A stretch of 64,000 nt of DNA from Pseudoalteromonas viridis (GTDB lineage: Bacteria > Pseudomonadota > Gammaproteobacteria > Enterobacterales > Alteromonadaceae), in the NCBI RefSeq assembly GCF_017742995.1, contig NZ_CP072425.1:310001-374000 (forward strand), in the 5' to 3' direction. The position numbers were made by a program, and so were the translations under genes. This document shows positions 62,938 through 64,000 of the stretch, piece after piece (within the stretch, counting starts at the first letter, position 1; each line of letters begins with the position of its first letter). A model generated the notes under the pieces. The model was not told where the DNA came from. It searched no databases and saw only the letters and a list, made by a program, of their open reading frames with translations.

Positions 62938-64000
62938 TTAGTTCCTTCCTGAAGCCTGGTTATAGGCCCTAATATCGATCAAGTTGTTCTGAGCATAATC
63001 TCCAGCAAGGGATGCATTTGAGATCACTGCAATCTGCTTATCCACAAATGCTTTATCTTCTTCGGACACACTGTCGGGGATGTAAGCACCGCTCTCATCT
63101 TTTTGACGATACTCATTTAGCATTTGCTCCCTTAGACCAAGCATTTCAGGCGACCAACTCGATGAGTCTTCAGAGTTGAAAACGCGCCCCGCCAAACCTT
63201 CATTGAAAGCTTGAGCGAACACTTGACTTTGAATCGGGGTCAATCCCATTCTCTGCCCTTCGCTGTATGCTTCCTGTTTAAAATCATCGGCATACTGTTC
63301 TAAGAACTCACCATATCGATTGTTAACTGCCGCACCGAATGCCCCAGCCAACATGGCTTCAGACTTAGTACCCCAGTTTACTTCGGAGGCATACTGCGAA
63401 CTCGATCCACTGTATGCATCATTAAACGCCGTCAATGGGTTTTCCAAAGAGGTTCCGGCGTCAACGGCTGCTTTTAAGCCATCCCAGGTTGATTTACTGG
63501 CCACCGTTGCATTGTGCAAGAAACCTCGTGAGCTAGGGTCTTCAAGTGCTTGCTCCTTGTAACTCTCATAGTCTTCGCCAAAGTGATTCAAGGTATGCAG
63601 TGCTGCATCAGTATGCTTGCCACTGAAGTCACCAATAGCACTGGCGCTGTTGAAGAACATTTCAGCACCAGAAACTCCGCTATCATCAGCCATAATGCGA
63701 GATCGCCACTGAGAGCCAGCTTCACGGTTTAGTCCAGATTGATAGGTACTTGTGTCAGAAACTACGGCCTGTTGGGCTTGTTGTTGATGCGCATTTAGTT
63801 GTCCATCAACACCAGACAAATTAGTTTGGTAAGCTGATTGAGCTGCGTTGAACTGAGTTTGAACAGTTGCAGCATCCTCGTAGCCGCCCAATACACCCGA
63901 TTCCACTTGGCTTTGAGTGCCACCAAAAGTAGGTGCAGTTGATGACAAGCCTTCATTAGAGCGTGGCTGAATAGATCGTAAATCGGCTCCGGTAGCCATG
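62938..64000 (-). CDS. traG: TraG, mating-pair stabilisation protein, C-terminal part only
   Basis: The last 353 or so residues are visible; the gene continues beyond the right edge. The segment is hydrophilic, rich in Ser, Gln and Asn, with helical stretches (QFNAAQSAYQTNLSGVDGQL; EMFFNSASAIGDFSGKHTDA; FLEQYADDFKQEAYSEGQRM), like the soluble C-terminal part of F-type TraG. The residues that set exclusion specificity lie about the middle of the full protein and are outside the window. No break is seen. Confidence 0.85.
   Translation of the reverse strand, partial: MATGADLRSIQPRSNEGLSSTAPTFGGTQSQVESGVLGGYEDAATVQTQFNAAQSAYQTNLSGVDGQLNAHQQQAQQAVVSDTSTYQSGLNREAGSQWRSRIMADDSGVSGAEMFFNSASAIGDFSGKHTDAALHTLNHFGEDYESYKEQALEDPSSRGFLHNATVASKSTWDGLKAAVDAGTSLENPLTAFNDAYSGSSSQYASEVNWGTKSEAMLAGAFGAAVNNRYGEFLEQYADDFKQEAYSEGQRMGLTPIQSQVFAQAFNEGLAGRVFNSEDSSSWSPEMLGLREQMLNEYRQKDESGAYIPDSVSEEDKAFVDKQIAVISNASLAGDYAQNNLIDIRAYNQASGRN

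Larger units (their letters stand above)
58180..64000. mobile_element. Right end of an SXT/R391-family integrative conjugative element
   Basis: Gene order from prfC outward is setR, operators, croS, two early genes, lytic transglycosylase, setD, setC, eex and traG. This is the conserved right-end order of SXT/R391 elements, and the target gene prfC is also the family's target. G+C is visibly lower than in the neighbouring chromosome. Integrase, excisionase, oriT, mobI and most tra genes should follow to the right of the window. Confidence 0.92.

Noticed and set aside
1..64000. CRISPR arrays, rRNA, tRNA genes and insertion-sequence transposases
   Set aside because: No regularly spaced direct repeats, no rRNA or tRNA-like stretches and no transposase motifs were seen on either strand.

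Overview
The window reads as a chromosome segment of a marine gammaproteobacterium, most likely Pseudoalteromonas or a close relative. Support: a pdhR-aceE-aceF-lpdA operon in enteric order, serB divergent from ytjB, argS and prfC of gammaproteobacterial type, many secreted serine hydrolases and subtilases, and an SXT/R391-type integrative conjugative element (ICE) in the 5' end of prfC. The genus is an inference.

Layout. 1-8.8 kb: accessory and secreted functions. These are a partial M20 amidohydrolase, a two-gene P-loop ATPase operon behind overlapping palindromes, a secreted repeat protein, a beta-lactamase-fold serine hydrolase, a decayed gene and a small Cys-rich peptide with a Gly-Gly leader. 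8.9-16.1 kb: the pyruvate dehydrogenase operon with a recognisable PdhR operator. 16.4-20.1 kb: unrecognised secreted or orphan proteins, one gene remnant and a strongly structured intergenic RNA candidate. 20.2-26.5 kb: a five-gene minus-strand cluster (canonical S8 protease, secreted Hint-domain protein, anchored helical protein, two divergent subtilase-like proteins). I regard it as the best candidate for an undescribed system.

27.2-51.4 kb: a trans-AT polyketide/non-ribosomal peptide cluster. It has a trans enoyl-reductase (PfaD type), a free-standing acyltransferase, a NodU/TobZ carbamoyltransferase and one 6585-residue megasynthase: KS-DH-KR-cMT-ACP / KS-KR-ACP / C-A(Thr)-T / KS-KR(catalytic Ser lost)-ACP / KS-KR-ACP-thioester reductase. 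The expected product is a short methylated polyketide joined to threonine, extended twice more, released reductively as an aldehyde or alcohol, and possibly O-carbamoylated. I do not recognise a named product. No phosphopantetheinyl transferase, exporter or regulator of the cluster is visible.

51.4-58.2 kb: housekeeping genes serB, ytjB, a TatD-family hydrolase, pdxH, argS and prfC.

58.2-64.0 kb: the right end of an SXT/R391-family ICE. It holds the setR repressor, four operator-like inverted repeats, croS, two early genes (one needing a -1 frameshift at an A AAA AAG heptamer), a lytic transglycosylase, setD and setC (FlhD/FlhC-like master activators), eex (entry exclusion) and the C-terminal part of traG, which runs off the window. 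DNA damage would inactivate SetR, fire the leftward-operator promoter and produce SetCD, which turns on transfer genes outside the window. Integrase, oriT and the rest of the tra genes are not visible.
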